DNA of 64,000 nt from Mactromeris polynyma (taxonomy: Eukaryota; Mollusca; Bivalvia; Venerida; Mactridae). The DNA lies in NCBI GenBank assembly GCA_032209605.1, contig JASFXZ010000057.1, positions 992,001 through 1,056,000 on the forward strand, read 5' to 3'. The position numbers and the translations under genes were made by a program. Position 1 is the first letter of the stretch. Each line of letters begins with the position of its first letter. Shown here piece after piece: positions 48,676 to 60,987 of the stretch. Below the pieces are notes generated by a model. That model searched no databases. It was not told the DNA's origin and worked only from the letters and a program-made list of their open reading frames with translations.

Positions 48676-50015
48676 AGGTTACTTAACTTGATTTTTTACT
48701 CATTTGAGCAATTCAAGATCGTTGTTTAACAAGCTATGATTATCTTACCCTTATTTAACCATACTTTTTCCATCTTTTCAGATTCCTGTGGACAGAGTGT
48801 CTGACATTGTGTGTTATGAATTATGGAATTTATTTGGATATTAATCAGTTGCCTTTCATGGTAAGAATTATGATCTTATAATATATTGACAGAAAGCAAA
48901 TTAAATGACCTCTTGCATACAATGTTCAGTTCAATCATGTTGTCTCTGGCTTTTTTTGAAAACCTTAATTCTCATTTATCTCTGAGTTTTTCAGTATTGT
49001 TGCATTTATATCAAACTCCGGCAAGTTTGTTTTCAACTGCAAACAACCAATGTTCTGTCTTCCTCATTTCTGAACATGAATTTATACCATAAAAGTTGTC
49101 AGTATTGCCACATATGTAAGAAATGGTATCACTTTTGATATAAAGATTAGCTGCTTCCTTCTGACATTTGAAGATCTCCTCCTTTTTTGTCATTGAACAG
49201 TTGCACTTTTGTACACCATCATAGATTGTAATTTCTGCTGCTTTTGAGAAATAGGAGAAACATCAAACTCTCTTATAGGATAAGCAAGATTATCAGTATG
49301 TGCACATTTACTAGTTGAAGATTGTGGTTGGCATTGCTCTGGGGTAGCTATGTTGAATTTATGTATGGGTTTCCAACACAAAATGTCGTTAAGTTGTCAC
49401 CAAGGCGTCTAGTGAAAGTGTTGTGACAAGATTATTGACATTTCTGCCTTATAGACAAAGTTCAAATTCACAATAAAATCTGCATACAGATTACTTACTT
49501 AGCTCAAAGTTGCTTTCTGTGACATCATAGCTCCAGTATATACTTGGCTGTAGCTGTTTGATTACAGAATGTCATGTCATGTCTAATTCTTCAAGGAATT
49601 GTGTTTTAATCAGTTTGTCCTCAGGACTAATGCTTTTTCCATGGATTTGAGCAAGAAGCTGTCTATCTAGCTTTGTTTCCTGTCAGTTGATATTTATATA
49701 ATGTATCTTAATCATGTAATGCAGTATACAGAAGCAGGTTTGGTTTGCCTCCATTATCCATACAAAAGAGACCATCAGTTTTAGTTCCCTTTGTGACCAG
49801 TTGATATTCAATTGATGATCTGATGGAATATTTTGTCTCTACCTCTGATTCATTCTGTCTTACAGAAGCTTGTTACCTGTTAGTTTAAAGCAGCTTTGCA
49901 TACCTCAGTTGTTTGCATGCTCCAGAGCATTGATTTGGTCAACTTGACTCCACACATTAGTCTTTGAACAAAACTTTAAATCATGATTTCCTTAATTTCT
50001 GACATGTTTAGAAAG
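48676..50015. other. AT-rich non-coding background
   Basis: No supported feature; opposing frames at 48886-49381 have no domain. Confidence 0.45.
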
Positions 50016-51248
50016 TACAGTCGACTCTCATTAAGACAAATTTTTCGGGACCGTAGAAAATAGTTTGTCTTAATGAAAATTTGACTTAAACGTCGGAAGG
50101 CATTAATGTCGGTGTTTCGTAAAAAAAAATTAAATTGCACTTCATGTACTTCTCATTAAGAGCGATATGTTTAATAATCTATATGTGATTGTATTTATGT
50201 TGCCTCTTTCAATTAAAACATGATATGATGCAATCATATCAAATTATCTAGGAGATTCTTTAAATATCAGTTTTATGGATGGGTTTGACAAGAATCGTAA
50301 ATCGGAGCTTAGATGCCGAAAGATGTCATTTTGACAAACGGTCGTCGACGATAATGAGTAGCTTCGTTCCCGTTGTATAGTTATGATCAACACAAATATT
50401 ATTCACAACTTTCTCTTTGAACTCCCAAATTACGTTATCGAAGACAAAAACATGTACATGATAACTTACACAGCTTCTATGTAGTCTATACTCGTGAAGG
50501 AATAATCATTGGTTCGCCGATATTTTCGGGTGTTAATGTAATTAAAAAGTCGAGTCATGCCGACGAAGTCTGGACAGTAATGTTTGTTTACCAAATAATG
50601 ACATAAAACATTGACGCGTGTTGATACTGCTAACACACCATCTGTGTAGACTAAGCGTGATTTGATTGGCAAAGTTGACAGGCGATAGACTCCGCCTACC
50701 GATAGTGCCAGTTGTACACACAGGTACATGTATCGAAATTTACTATGCTGCTTAAGGGGCAATCAACGTATTATGAAGGGATAAATCGATCGAAATTCAT
50801 CATCATCTTTCAGATAATATGCATTTTAAGCAGGTAATTGCCGAATTCGCCATGTTCTATTTAATTGGTTTAGTCGTAGTTTTGAACAATTTGACATGTT
50901 TGCATTAATAGTCTAACACTTTGCAAACATGTACACATCCTTTCATTGTGTAAATAATCGATAATTAAATGTGCGAAAATACCGGTAAATCATCTCAGTG
51001 ACGTGTGAAAACATTCGTCGCCAGCAGGATACGATATGACTTCGTGTTAAACAATAGATTTTAGGTGCGAACTTGTTAAGCGGGACTTCGAAAAAACTTT
51101 GACGTAACGAAAAACTTCGAGACAAAAATTAATCTTAACCGACAGAATTTCATATAGACAAAGAAGGATAAGATCGGGACTTTTGAAAAACTTCGAGGTA
51201 ACGGAAAATTTGTCTTAAGCGAGTTCGTCCTAACGAGAGTCGACTGTA
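50016..51248. mobile_element. non-autonomous TA-flanked element, CAGTCGACTCTC termini
   Basis: The element is 50018-51246 (1229 bp) between TA dinucleotides. Left end CAGTCGACTCTCATTAAGAC; right end in reverse complement CAGTCGACTCTCGTTAGGAC. The first 12 bases match perfectly and similarity continues through GACAAATTTTTC-like subterminal copies on both sides. CAGT termini with TA duplications fit pogo/Tigger-like elements. A 98-codon minus frame (50466-50762) does not resemble a transposase. CpG is dense inside compared with the flanks, suggesting a fairly recent insertion. Confidence 0.85.
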
Positions 51249-52647
51249 GTAAATTTCTTGCATACCAACAGCAGTAATCATTTTTGACAGCATGGAATTT
51301 TTATGCTCAATCACTATTGGGAATAAAGAGAATAAATAATTATTTCTGTGTTTGAATTGAATTTTATTTGCATAATTATAAAGTGTGGTGAAAGAGTTAT
51401 GCTCCTTTGAGCATAATCTTGCTATGAGATGTTACAGTTCCTTGATGGATTCTCTGTTATGTGTCACAAATATTTTGGGCCTTTGAATTTTTAATTATCT
51501 TCGATAGATGTAACAATTAGCAGCTCTTATGCTGAAAGGATGATGAATTATGAACTACTTTAATAAAATATTGTTTCCAACACTTGATGGTATTTGGTAT
51601 ATCAGGACAAAAAGGAGCTTAAATTTAAAGGGGTGTATGAATAAAGCAATAAAGCTTCACATTATTGCTAAATTCATCCCGGGAATTGCTCTTTATATTA
51701 AAGTATTGACTCAATTAATCCGCCTTTGCTGTAATAGTCATAAGAGATAAGAATTAATGAGACTAAGGCATACTCATTGCATAGATAGAATCTTATTTTA
51801 GTTTTTTCTTCCCTTGATTAGTGTACGCATTTGTATTCTAGTATGGATTGATATAATGATTAATGACAAACATTTACTTAATTGGTCCAATCGAATTGGC
51901 AATTGGAGATATATGGATAGAACATATAAATATAAAATGAATTGTATTGTATTGTATATTTGGATAGGCATTTTACAAAAGAAAGCCAGTCAGATATGTG
52001 GATTGTTATCAGAACTGGAGACATCTGTTCACCACTATTGTGCTGGTGATTATGTGAATTGTTTGTACCAATGAATCTGTCATCGTTATCTCAAAGTGAT
52101 ATGAATGAGTTATATTTCGGTCTAACTAGTGTGTTCAGATGTTGCGGTGTTGATAGATCCATGATGCATGCATTTAAGCTCAAATTACAGAGCAGTCTGA
52201 CTGAAACCTAAATTTCTGCTGCATTTTTTCTGTAATGATTTGTAATTCATTATTACAATTGAATGTAGCATATGGACAATTAAAGTCTCTAAGAAATGCT
52301 GTTGTAACAAAAGTCTCATGCAGATCAGTCATTAGGCCACCACCGCTTACAGCCTATTATTGAAGAGTTAGAAAGACAGTAGCATAAGTTTACTGGCATG
52401 AAGTAACCAGTAGCAACTGTAGTTGCAGGAGCAGCAGTCATTCTGTTATTTATACTGTTGGCAATAAAACGAGAAATTGGTTCTGATGAGAATTATTGTC
52501 TTATCGTTAGTGGTTAAAATAGCAGTTATTGCTGTTAACAACAACATTACAGAGCATTACATCATTTACTGCTAGAATAGGATGACTGCTAACACAGATA
52601 TAGCAGGAAGGTCGGTCAGCAGTTCCAAATGTATGCTTGATCATATG
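51249..52647. other. AT-rich non-coding background
   Basis: Nothing recognised; short frames at 51550-51750 and 51814-52074 are AT-rich and domain-free. Confidence 0.45.
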
Positions 52648-52680
52648 TACAGTAAAACCTGTCTAAACCGAATACTTGTC

Positions 52681-52740
52681 GGTCCCGATATTTTTGTTCT
52701 TTGTTTTTTCGGTCCCGATATTTTTGTTCTATGTTTTTTG
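52681..52740. repeat. 30-bp tandem duplication
   Basis: GGTCCCGATATTTTTGTTCT followed by a T-rich tail occurs at 52681 and 52711 with one or two differences. Confidence 0.9.
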
Positions 52741-53200
52741 TTTAAAAAAACGTGAGAATACCACACTCTGTGAAATGATGAATTTTGTATTATTTTCACT
52801 TAAAGAATATCGAACAGGCTTATCTGTTTTTTTTTCAATTTGTCAACTTACACCCGAATGTGTCAACATGTGGATTGTATCTGCGTGCTAGTGCATATTA
52901 ACGCTGCAATGAACAAGGTTGGGTGATCATTACTTTTTTTTGTGTCTGTGTGTATTAAATCAAAGAGTTGTGAAAATCGCAATGTGTGAATGGCTAATTG
53001 GCCTGTCAATTATACCAAGGGTCAATTTTATAATCTTGTACTGGTATAAACAACAGATTACTCTGATATGGTGAACAAATAAAAAGGGTTTAGGGGTCTC
53101 TCTCAATTTACAATAATTGCCACTAATTGCCGACTGTGGGGATTGTTTTTCGAATTTCTCTGGTCAACTTGTTCTTGTATACTTTCACATAACTTTTCTT

Positions 53201-53537
53201 TAATACATAGTTCCCACATCTACAATATTTACCTCCCTTGTTCTTAACTGTCAGCCATTTTGATAGGTGAAACTGATAAGCCCATATAGGAGTAATTTCC
53301 AAGTATGTGATTATTAAGAAAATACCAAGAGAATTTGCATGTGACAATCACTTTTTCTTCAACTTACTGAGCCAAATGCCCACATGAGCATAATGAATAA
53401 GTTATTTTTTTATACATTGGATTAGTTTATCATCATTTACATTAAATTCCCCATAAACTTTAAGGAAATTGCTTATCAAAATTGCTGACAATTTAGAACA
53501 AGGGAGGTAAATATTGTAGATGTTAGAATTATGTATT
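53201..53537. repeat. 337-bp inverted-repeat element nested in the element above
   Basis: The left arm TAATACATAGTTCCCACATC, TACAATATTTACCTCCCTTG, TTCT (53201-53244) is the reverse complement of the right arm AGAACAAGGGAGGTAAATAT, TGTAGATGTTAGAATTATGT (53495-53537), about 40 of 43 positions. Such arms suggest a separate MITE that inserted in the larger element. Confidence 0.8.
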
Positions 53538-53737
53538 GTCTAGGCTTTCGTAATGAAAACAGACCAACATTTGTTATTTCTATACAAAAGCGAACAATGT
53601 ATGCAAAATCCACCTCAAGACATTTGAACACAAGAGTCGATACACAAACAAACTGGAAAAACCAAACACCTGTGAAAACCGAACAATCGACCCAGAGTGT
53701 CCAGACGGGGTTGGGTTTAGACAGGGCTCACTGTATT

Positions 53738-54234
53738 TAATATCACAGTTCTTTGTAGTTATTTTAGTGGTAAGGAGAATGATGGTAGTGCTTTTTTTTA
53801 TTTCCAACATTTTTTATTACCCAATTAAAATTCAGTTTAAAAGAGTGTGATAATACTAAAGTCACCCTCATGAAGTGTAGATGTATGACTTTCTTTATTT
53901 GTAGCATTATGCAATTAAGGGCCATTGACTTCTGCCATAAAGCAGTATTGGATAAGCATTAATCCCTTATTTCAAGTGAAAGTTGTTACTTTCTTTAATA
54001 GTGCTTTTAAAGTTGCTTATATGTAGTATCAATATTTACACAACTGACATATTATGTCCTGCAGATCCAAGCACTATTTATACCAGTTGAAATTTTATTG
54101 AACATAATTATGTTGCCAGTGTAAATAGATTGCATGTTGAGGTTTAGATAAAAAAAATTGTTGTCATATATAATAATGTCTTTCTCAGTGAGAGTTCTTT
54201 TAATTAACAACAATTGCTTCAAACAACATCGCCT
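53738..54234. other. AT-rich non-coding background
   Basis: Nothing recognised. Confidence 0.45.
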
Positions 54235-55080
54235 CAAACCGCTTGGCCAATTTTAATGAAACTTCACAGGGATTTTCCTTTTGTGGTGTCCTGTCAAAAT
54301 TGTTCAAAGAAATGAATTCCATGCAGAACTCATGCTGCCATGACAATGGAAAGGAAATACTTATGAACAATTTTGAAAATCTTCTTGTCTGAAACCATAA
54401 GGCGTAGAGCTTAGATATTTGGTGTGTAGCATAATTGTCTAGTGGTCCTCTACCAAGATAGTTCAAATTATGATCCTGGGGTCAAATTGGACATGCTCCA
54501 GGGGTTGATTGTTTTTAGCTAGAGTTATATAGAGAAAACTTTGAAAATCTTCTTGTCTAAAACCGAAAAGCCTAGAGCTTAAATAGTTGGTGTGTAGCAT
54601 TGTCTAGTGGTCCTCTACCAAGACTGTTCAAATTATACCCCTGGGATCAAAATTGACCTGTTTTACATAGAGATATGTAGGGGAGAATTTTTCTTATTTG
54701 CTTTATCTATATGAGACATGGTCAAAATGTTTGCCTCAATAAAATCTAGGTCAAGTTTGAAACTGGGTCATCTTGGGTCAAAAACTAGGTCAATATGTCC
54801 AATTATAGTAAAACCTTGTTAACACTCTAAACTAGATCACAGGATCAGATGATGGAAAATCCTTGTGGATTCTCAGAATGCTGCATTTTCTACCAGAACT
54901 AAACAAAACTTGATCAGAATGTTTGTATTAATAAATTGTAAGTCCAGTGTGGTACTGGGTCATGTGAGGTCAAAAAGTAGGTCACGAGGTCAAATAATTG
55001 AAAATTCTGTTGTAATTTCTTGAGGCCAACATGGCAATGTACTCAGGTGAGCCATATAGGGCCATCATGACCCTCTTTTC
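54235..55080 (+). repeat. dispersed repeat ending in GGGCCATCATG (second copy)
   Basis: It shares GAAACTTCACAGGGAT, AAACCATAAGGCGTAGAGCT, TGGTGTGTAGCAT, GTCTAGTGGTCCTCTACCAA and the end phrase ATGGCAATGTACTCAGGTGA, TAGGGCCATCATGACCCT with 24860-25487. Here the TTGAAAATCTTCTTGTCT units start 168 bp apart. A GGTCA-rich stretch (54730-55000) has TAGGTCA and GAGGTCA repeats. No coding frame. Confidence 0.75.
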
Positions 55081-56227
55081 TTTTGAGCTCAGTTTGTATT
55101 TCACTGTAATCTTACATGCTGTTGTATATATTATAAAAGTCTTAAAAAGAGCGTCCATTTTCCTATCAGATTTATAAATTAAAGTGTAGCTGTTACTAAA
55201 CCAGTTTTACAAGTGTCTTAGGCAAAGAAAACCAATACTCCTACTTCAGATTATTCTTAAATATTCAAATACTAAATTGAACTTTTCAAATTACTTTAAT
55301 GATAGTGTTTATAGTTTTGACAGCTCACTTTGAGATAATTTGATGGATATATTTCATGGTTTACAAGGCTCAATGATCTACTTCTGTTAATAGTTTGATT
55401 TATGTTAAAATCAGTTTAGGGGGCAGCTCTTCATACAAAACATTGAAGACAAATTTGTTTTCAATTTTTTGTTGTACTAAATACTTACTTACATGAGGTA
55501 TTTGTACAACATTGTATCATATTACCTTATGAACCCTTTCATCCTTTTTATGCTGTCAAATTGAATTTTAATTGCTATTTACATAAAAAGGTGTTGTTCA
55601 TTCTTCTGTTGAATTTTCAATCTGTGTTAAACACAAACATTCAGAAACCTTTGCAGATCCATTTCATTGTAAATGTTATTTGTCAGTGACTGATTTTGTT
55701 TGATTACATACTTTTGCTGAATAATATTGACATTTCGGGATATTTTGTGATTATCCTGTGACAAATTTGCCCTGCTTTGATCTGTTAAATTCGTGTTGAC
55801 TGTCTATTATTTTGGAATAAAAAACTGCTCTCCTTTTACTAACAGCTTCATGATCAGCTTAAATCTAATAAATATCATTATTGGATTTAAATATAATTAC
55901 CAGTAAGTTGATATTGTTTGTTGAGAATTGGATGTATATTTGGTAAAGAAAATTGTGAGTAAATGTGCATAGTAACTAGAAATTGGTATTTGGGGCACGA
56001 TAATTGGCCCTGAATTTCAATGTTTTCTGCCAATTACCTAATTGCTTGATTATTTGTATACATATGCTCTAAAGTTTTAAATATATGGGTATGTGGGCAA
56101 TTTATATAATTTGTATACAATCAGAATCTTACTGATGCAATTATTGTATTGAGAAATTTCTGTAAATAATCTAAAGCAGATTTTAGCTATTCAATTTAAT
56201 TATAAATACTCTGAATGTTAAGCAATG
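55081..56227. other. AT-rich non-coding background
   Basis: Nothing recognised. Confidence 0.45.
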
Positions 56228-57339
56228 AGGCCACAATTAAAAATATTTCAGTTTGCCCAAACCCGACCCATGATGACTGGGTGTGGGTAGGTAGGTAGGC
56301 AAATTCTTTTTTTTTTTATCAGAATTTGCATGAAGATATTAAAACACTGAGTATATCTTTTTTCCCCGTCAAACCTTTGTAGAGACAATCAAAAGCCATG
56401 AATTTAAGACCTGTATATACATGTATTAGTCTACTATACTGAATTAAATCATTCAACAATAAACTGAACTTTATTTATAATGTGTAGACTTATACTCAAC
56501 ATATATAAACACTGTCAGAGACTAGAATAAAAAATCATTCATAAATAACGTTTTGTTGTTAAAAAATATATAATTATATTCCCTAGACCAGCACTTTACA
56601 CTAAATATTGATGTCACAAATTAATTCAGTAAACTTTTATAGTACCAAACGGTACGAACGTTCTGGGGACGAACACAAAGTGAGAAATATTACATGGCTT
56701 TGTTTCAAACTTGATAATAGAAGAAAAATACGATTTTGTTAAGTTAAGGCATATTTACACAGTTGACATTGATAGTCAAAAGCTGTAAGCAACTGTCGTG
56801 TGGATTTACCATCGAAATTCTCACAAAAACGAAACGGCACATGACGGAGCGGCCGCCATCTTGAATTTTTGTTTACATGTGAGAGGAAATGAAAGTGGTC
56901 TAATATTGTATATAGTCCGGGTGATTTCGTACAAAAATGGACCAGAATGTTTTAGAATACTGATATGCTTATAAATACACCAAAGAATCCAGCGAGCTCG
57001 CCTCAGAAAAGTAAAAAAGCCGTCAACTAAAATTTTCAATTTCTCATCGAAATCCCTCGTCTTCTGCAGTTATTTTTTTTCTAATTAGCAAATAGTTATT
57101 GTTTAATTCGTTCCGCATTACCATTGTTGATTAAATCACACGCTTTCTTTTAATCTTATTCACAGTTACTTTCAAACGCAAAGACGACAACATTAAGTTT
57201 CATACGATGACGGAGCGGACACGAAAAATATCCGAAAAAAAAAAATCTTCCAAAAAACGGCAAAAAAAGAATTTGAGTCGGCGGGTTTTTTTGGGGTCGG
57301 TCGCGTTTGGGCAAACATACTATCTTTTAATTATGGCCT
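56228..57339. mobile_element. element with ~42-bp inverted termini, GTTTGCCCAAAC
   Basis: Left AGGCCACAATTAAAAATATT, TCAGTTTGCCCAAACCCGAC and right, in reverse complement, AGGCCATAATTAAAAGATAG, TATGTTTGCCCAAACGCGAC agree over most of 42 bp. Size is about 1.1 kb. The interior is CpG-rich from 56640 onward, holds two ATGACGGAGCGG copies (56841, 57208) and a YY1-like site, and lacks a transposase. The target duplication is not clear, so the superfamily is left open. Confidence 0.75.
56852..56863 (+). promoter_or_regulatory. YY1-like motif
   Basis: GCCGCCATCTTG matches the vertebrate YY1 consensus (AANATGGCGGC on the other strand). It lies inside the transposon at 56228-57339. The match is seen; binding is not shown. 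Confidence 0.5.
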
Positions 57340-58583
57340 GACGTTCAATTTGATTTCAAAAGAATGGTATTTTGGAAGTCCAAAAAAAGTTTGTGTTTGT
57401 ATATTTTCTTAATTTATCTGTCTCGTACAAGTTCCTTAATGTGCTTTGACAAAAGTTCATGTAACAATCTGAAATTGAATGTTTTAATTTTCTATGGTCA
57501 CTCTATCATTATATAAATTGGATTTCTGCAATAGCCCATCATCTGTTCATAGGTACATGTATTAGTTATGATTGATGTACAAATGAATGACATAATAATG
57601 TTCTTCATATTGTTCAACATTTCTTGGTGTCCTTCTTGATTGGACTTGCTAAGGCTAGACTAGACTCCTGTGTATCATTTATGTCATATAAGTCACTTTT
57701 ATAATGTTTGTACATAAAGAACTGAATTGGCTCTTGAAAGATGCTCAGTGATTTGTGTTGTTATTGGCTTGTTTGTTCATAATAACAGTTCCAGGCAAAT
57801 CATCCATCATCTCTGACAAGACGGGTCTTATTGTTGCCTTACACAATATAGCTGCTGTGTGAGTGTTCATAATGTACAAGAACTAATTTTCTTCTGTTAA
57901 TATTTACTGATCATTTTGATACATTTCTCATCTTATTGTAATTTTGTTTATATTGAACACTGTATGGAGAGATAATGGGAACATTCATGAAAGTACAGAA
58001 CTTTTGTCTGTGTACTTTAGGTTCAATGTGAGGCTGTCTCCGTCGAAGTCATCTTTCTTATCATTTCCGTCTAAGTTTCAACCTATTGCCTCGCTGTAAC
58101 AGATAAGTTTGATGCATTGCAAAGATGTTCCATCAAGAAATTTAGTGCACAGACATTTTTTAAGTTAAACACCTCATTGCGTGCACTGCAAAGAATTTGT
58201 CATTTTAATCTGTTTTCAGTGAAATCTCAAGTGCCAAACAATTGTCTTACTATATAGCAAATGGATACAGAGGTGTAAATTCTATTGATCCGGAAATAAC
58301 ATTGTAATATTTACAGGTGTAAGAACTTGCCTCATTAAATATGCAATTGGTGGGAGCTGTGAGTTCTCCTGTTTAATTCATTACCTGATGATTTTGACAG
58401 TTGTCATTGTAGGGTACATTCAGACGTCATGAATGTTTTGCCTAGTCTGTAATATGCAATCCAACTCAGACTGGAATCTCTCTGATTATAGTGTTATGAT
58501 TGAATCATTATGCTTTAACCATCATTTCCATCTTGACAACTGTAGTATGTCACTCTTGTGTTGCTTGCAATACTCCACTGCCT
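57340..58583. other. AT-rich non-coding background
   Basis: Nothing recognised. Confidence 0.45.
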
Positions 58584-59144
58584 CATACATGTGAAGTCTC
58601 CCGATTTCTGCGGGAGACTCCCGGTTTTGACAGCCAACTCACACTATCCCGGCCGGGAGCAGCGATCTCCCGATTTTCAAAGTAAACATCGTGAATTTTT
58701 TAGTTCATTCCCGACTGGTTCGCTGAAATTACTTGTCAAACTGATAACCGAATGTGTAAAATTGGAATACCAGTCTGAAAATCACGTTTTTGGGGTTATA
58801 TAGACGCTCTAAACAATGGAATCAAGCGCTTGGTGACTCTGATCAAAATACAACGCGACCCTCGCTTGTCATGTTGTTTATTCAAGTTTCACACGTTTTT
58901 ATTGAATCCAGATAATTATGACAATTGGCAATAAAATTGTTAATTGGCGACTTGATTAAAGGGATGAACCCCAGATTACGAGTTAATTCGCAGAATATTT
59001 GCTATTAACAGCTTATGATACGGATGAAGACATGATATTGACAAAATTTCAGCCACACAAAAAAATCTCCCGTTTTGAGTCTCAATCTCCCGCTTTTCGA
59101 GGTGCAATCTCCCGATTTGCCTTCAGAAAAGGTTCACATGTATG
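58584..59144. mobile_element. element with CATACATGTGAA termini and TCTCCCG motifs
   Basis: Left CATACATGTGAA (58584-58595) and right TTCACATGTATG (59133-59144) are perfect inverted repeats. Five direct TCTCCCG motifs, mostly TCTCCCGNTTT, cluster at both ends (58597, 58666, 59066, 59086, 59108), with inverted CGGGAGA near 58610. The middle is unique and has no transposase. The motif clusters may be transposase-binding sites. Confidence 0.75.
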
Positions 59145-59313
59145 CTGCCTTTGTTATTAGAGTGTCGCCCCTAATTTAAAGGGCCAGATATTTCATACTT
59201 AATATGAGACACCATTCTAAACACGTTTACCTCCTTTGATACCAGATACTAGCTTGACATAATTATGTTGTAACCAGTTTTTACTAGCTCACTAACTGGC
59301 CATATTGGAACAG
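59145..59313. other. spacer or SINE body
   Basis: No independent feature; it may contain the body of the minus-strand SINE that follows. Confidence 0.35.
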
Positions 59314-59386
59314 ACCCCTACCGGGATTCGAACCTTTGAAATCTGGCTAACAAGGCAGATGCCTTAACCACCAGATGTGTAAGTTC
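59314..59386 (-). mobile_element. tRNA-derived SINE head (tRNA-Thr-like)
   Basis: In reverse complement: CATCTGGTGGTTAAGGCATC (A-box region), TGCCTTGTTAGCCAGAT (anticodon arm with TGT in the loop), and GGTTCGAATCCCGGTAGGGG with a perfect B box GGTTCGAATCC (59324-59334). The 5' acceptor arm does not pair with the 3' side and the anticodon stem has an extra base, so it is a SINE head or tRNA pseudogene rather than a working tRNA. Confidence 0.7.
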
Positions 59387-60987
59387 AATACCTCATTTAA
59401 GTCTTTGGTTTGCATGGAACTGAAAAATAATAGAGCTGTTTCTGGTTTTGCAGTAAAATTAAGATGTGTGGAATAATGTCTAATTGGAACACAGCAAAAC
59501 ATTGAATGATTTATTTGCAGTGATGAATGGAAGACTTCTATTATTGTATTGTTTGCATCTTGTGTTATTTAATGGTAAATACTTCAGGGATTAACTGTTA
59601 ACTTTGCTTCTATGTTGGCTATTTAAGTTACTGTAGGTGATGGACTGTAAATCATGGTTGTTGGATCGTGCATTTTGAAATCAATTTCATTATTGAATTT
59701 TAAACCAAATTAAAACTATAGGGAATTGGTTACATTTGCCTTTAGTTGTAATGGCGCATTGTATATAAACATATAGTCTTGTATTGAGCCAGACAGAGGC
59801 TGTATAAATGATGCAAAAATGAAAACAAATAATATGATGAAACATGTGGTTGTATAGGAATACTTTTTATCTCTTCGAGACGCAAGGAATATTCTTTGAG
59901 ACAGACTGTTAAGTTTGCAGCAGACCAAATGCCTGATGACTGGCCCTTAGGGAAGTGTGTAGTTTCTTACATTAAGATAGTTTGCTAAATGTCTTTGTAT
60001 TAGGCACATAAAAGTATAACACTGAATTCTTGACAGTAGGTTTATGCTTTTAACACCATTGATGGAGTTCTTATAGCAATCTAATAACCTCATGGGTCTA
60101 ATAACATTCTTAGATTATCCAATAACGCCATAGTAAGTCGGTATTCTGACTGATAATAATTATGATATAATTCAGAAGTGCTTATGTTGATTCATTTCTA
60201 TCTTCGAGCCACCATGTTCCCTATAGGCCAGAGATGACATTCTGAATTGATAGAGTGCATTTATTATAAGAAGAAAATACTTAGGTGTTACACTGGTAAA
60301 TCAGATATATAAATACCCCCACCCTCCTCAGCATATAGATGTCATCTTACAATTGGTTATGTTTCGAGGGGTTATTAGAAAATTTGTCCTGCAAACTGTT
60401 TTAAAGCAACTTTTATGATATTTCCAAGTTTTAAAATGTGACATTTTATTTCAGAATTCGATGAAACTTTGCATAATTAAATGCTTAAATCTTGTTTCCA
60501 CTGACAAACTAAAAATTGTGCTTAATTTATTATCAAAAACCATCAAACGTGCTTTTTACAGATAAGCAATAGTTCGCAATTTTAATTTTTCTTTGTTAGA
60601 ATTTGAAAAATGTTCTGCTAAGCATGTTTTACTTGGTTCTCTCAAGACATGATTTACTGTGACAAATTTCCTGCATATCCTACTGAGTTATGGATTTGAT
60701 AGTTCAAAACTTAACACTTCAGTTATAAAACAAATCTTATTTGTTGATAATAAACAATAATTTGTTGGCAAGTTACTTATCTTGCCTTGCACATTTTGTA
60801 GACAAATTACAAATTTACCTTCTACAATCTGAATATTGTATTGATTCAGTCGATATTGATAATGCTTATTTCTTGTTTTAAGCTTGTTTTTGTTATCTGA
60901 AAATATGGAAGATACTTGTAGTTTATTCCTCAAGAGGGATGATACTTGCTTTTGCATCGTTGACGTGGACACTGACTTGAATTCAAC
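59387..60987. other. AT-rich non-coding background
   Basis: A 103-codon minus-strand frame (60688-60999) shows no domain and overlaps the next MITE. Nothing else recognised. Confidence 0.4.

Larger units (their letters stand above)
52648..53735. mobile_element. non-autonomous TA-flanked element, CAGTAAAACCTGTCTAAACC termini
   Basis: The element is 52650-53733 (1084 bp) between TA dinucleotides. Left end CAGTAAAACCTGTCTAAACC; right end in reverse complement CAGTGAGCCCTGTCTAAACC (17 of 20 positions agree). CAGT plus TA is typical of pogo/Tigger elements. No transposase is present. It holds a 30-bp tandem duplication (52681-52740) and a nested inverted-repeat element (53201-53537). Confidence 0.85.

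Noticed and set aside
59314..59386. Functional tRNA-Thr gene
   Set aside because: The B box is perfect but the acceptor arm does not pair and the anticodon stem has an extra base.
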